Source: JBBRMU01 sp038230655 (GTDB taxonomy: Bacteria; Patescibacteriota; Microgenomatia; UBA1406; GWC2-37-13). From it: DNA of 24,160 bases. Shown here in pieces: positions 23,159 to 24,160 of the stretch; within the stretch, counting starts at the first letter, position 1, and each line of letters begins with the position of its first letter. The stretch covers positions 1 through 24,160 of the forward strand of contig JBBRMU010000018.1 in assembly GCA_038230655.1 (NCBI GenBank). The letters are read 5' to 3'. The position numbers and the translations under genes were made by a program. The notes beneath the pieces are model-generated. The model made no database searches and was not told where the DNA came from. It was given only the letters and a program-made list of their open reading frames with translations.

Positions 23159-23172
23159 GTATGATATCATAC
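23159..23172. promoter_or_regulatory. 14-bp palindrome over a probable -10
   Basis: GTATGATATCATAC is a perfect 14-bp inverted repeat. It includes minus-strand TATCAT (23161-23166), five of six for a -10, which stands six bases before the deoxyribosyltransferase-like ATG at 23154. It may be both promoter and operator. Confidence 0.4.
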
Positions 23173-23969
23173 TATTTAATTTTAAAAATACCTTTTTCTT
23201 CCATAATAAATCCCTCTCTTTCTAAAGCTTTTAGACTTCTTTGTAGCCTATCTCCATCACAAAACTTTTGTAGCAGATAATCTACATTCTGAGAACCTGA
23301 GTGGACTAACTCTTTAATAATGTTGCCTCTCATCTGTCTATCTGAACCTTCAAACTGTGATTGTGTTATAAAATGTTTACTTTTCCTATTTGGATTTTCT
23401 ATTTTTTTAGAAAGCATCGCTCCATAATCCATTAATGCATAGTACCACTCTCTGGGATTTTCATCGCCAGCTGATGCAACTAAAGGTAAGATGTCTTTAT
23501 CATCGACATCAATTTGATCATTGAAAAAGAAGTGAATATACACTCTACGGATATTCGTTTCTATAAAGATACCTGGATAGTTAAAAGCAAATGTTGCAAT
23601 TGACTGAGCGGTAGCGTACCCGATTCCCGGCAGCTCATTAATTAATTTAGGATCATTAGGAAATTTTCCACTAAGCTCAGTGACAACTTTCTGAGCAATC
23701 TTCTTTAAGTATAGTGCCCTACGATTGTATCCCATCCCACTCCAAACTTTTAGGACATCAACAATCGGAGTTTTGGCAAGAGTTGAAAATTCGGGAAATT
23801 TATCTATAAACTCAGGATATTTTTGTGCAACCCGGGAGACTTGTGTCTGCTGTAACATTACTTCTGACACAACTATTTTGTATGGATCAGTAGTTTCACG
23901 CCAAATCATCTGTCTTCTATTTTTGGAGTAGTACTCCCAGACTATTTTTTTAAACTCAGACAACTTCAT
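23172..23969 (-). CDS. MutY-like adenine glycosylase lacking Fe-S cluster
   Basis: The 265-residue HhH-GPD protein has the MutY-type N-terminus (IWRETTDPYKIVVSEVMLQQTQV with catalytic Glu36) and hairpin LPGIGYATAQSI (113-124). The position of the second catalytic residue, Asp in MutY, is Glu137 (IETNIRRV). The cysteines of the Fe-S loop are absent: after MDYGAML comes SKKIENPNRKSKHF with no Cys. Instead of MutY's NUDT1-like C-terminal domain there is a short winged-helix-like tail (about 215-265). MutY removes adenine opposite 8-oxoguanine; whether this one does is uncertain given these changes. It begins inside the 3' end of the upstream membrane-protein gene. Confidence 0.78.
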   Translation of the reverse strand: MKLSEFKKIVWEYYSKNRRQMIWRETTDPYKIVVSEVMLQQTQVSRVAQKYPEFIDKFPEFSTLAKTPIVDVLKVWSGMGYNRRALYLKKIAQKVVTELSGKFPNDPKLINELPGIGYATAQSIATFAFNYPGIFIETNIRRVYIHFFFNDQIDVDDKDILPLVASAGDENPREWYYALMDYGAMLSKKIENPNRKSKHFITQSQFEGSDRQMRGNIIKELVHSGSQNVDYLLQKFCDGDRLQRSLKALEREGFIMEEKGIFKIK

Positions 23970-24160
23970 GTTTGTGATTTTTTTTCCTTAACAAAATGAA
24001 AGGGACAATGTAAATGATAGTAAGAAGAATACCTACTGCAATTGTTGAGTGAGTATGCTGATGAAAAAGTTGTACAGTTTTGGGACCAAGCCTTTGCCCG
24101 ATAGATAAATAAACAGGAATCCAGAAAATAATTGAGATAAATGTGCTAATAAAAAAAACC
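23956..24160 (-). CDS. C-terminal part of a membrane protein (possible VTT/DedA family), cut by the window edge
   Basis: An open frame enters from the window end and stops at TGA (23956-23958). The visible 67 residues contain a hydrophobic segment (FISTFISIIFWIPVYLSIGQ), a short basic loop with a His-rich stretch (QLFHQHTHS) and a last membrane helix (TIAVGILLTIIYIVPFILL) ending in KKNHKHEVV. The pattern resembles the C-terminus of VTT/DedA membrane proteins, but too little is visible to be sure. It overlaps the mutY-like start by 14 bases, so it likely leads that operon. Confidence 0.5.
   Translation of the reverse strand, partial: VFFISTFISIIFWIPVYLSIGQRLGPKTVQLFHQHTHSTIAVGILLTIIYIVPFILLRKKNHKHEVV

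Noticed and set aside
1..24160. tRNA, rRNA, CRISPR array, insertion sequence or prophage
   Set aside because: No cloverleaf, rRNA block, regular spaced repeats, transposase or phage structural gene was recognised on either strand.

Overview
The window looks like a chromosomal segment from a streamlined, low-G+C bacterium, most plausibly a member of the Candidate Phyla Radiation (Patescibacteria). This rests on very compact packing, several 3' overlaps between convergent genes, small membrane proteins with no clear family, an rpoB-rpoC-rpsL-rpsG-fusA block, DNA glycosylases with missing Fe-S ligands, and host-type genes that lack Shine-Dalgarno (SD) sequences. TGA is used as a stop (for example at 989-991), so the recoded SR1/Gracilibacteria code is not in use. 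I cannot place the organism more precisely.

Layout: 1-515 is a decayed lamin-tail-domain (LTD) secreted protein. 593-2886 is a tight + strand run: VanZ-like protein, CAP-domain membrane protein, small three-helix membrane protein, and an RmlA-like sugar nucleotidyltransferase. 3000-6558 is a three-gene cassette with its own promoter: an HTH-like protein, a GHKL ATPase carrying a transthyretin-like domain, and a coiled-coil protein. Its genes have strong SD sequences, TAATG couplings and a visibly higher G+C content, so it looks acquired. It is the best candidate for an undescribed, perhaps defence-type, system. 6559-6880 is non-coding and holds a 47-nt nested hairpin. 6881-7499 encodes two small membrane proteins. 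7506-18511 is the transcription and translation core: a promoter and attenuator, rpoB, rpoC, rpsL (overlapping rpoC), rpsG, an unknown 127-residue ORF, fusA, and a good terminator. Two diverged copies of a repeat of about 45 nt lie in opposite orientation upstream of rpoC and rpsG.

18566-24160 is enriched in DNA-damage genes: a metallophosphoesterase, a short MscS channel (-), a 31-33 residue peptide (-), an SOS-like umuD'-umuC pair behind a 20-bp palindrome set inside its promoter, and a - strand cluster running VTT/DedA-like (partial), MutY-like, deoxyribosyltransferase-like, Nth-like and Nudix.

A theme that recurs: several genes have a -10 hexamer exactly 6 nt before the ATG, which implies leaderless mRNAs (593, 19861-, 20007-, 20124, 23154-; 6881 with 7 nt). 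The umuD homologue appears to be encoded already in its processed form and lacks the catalytic serine. No rRNA, tRNA, CRISPR array or insertion sequence was recognised.
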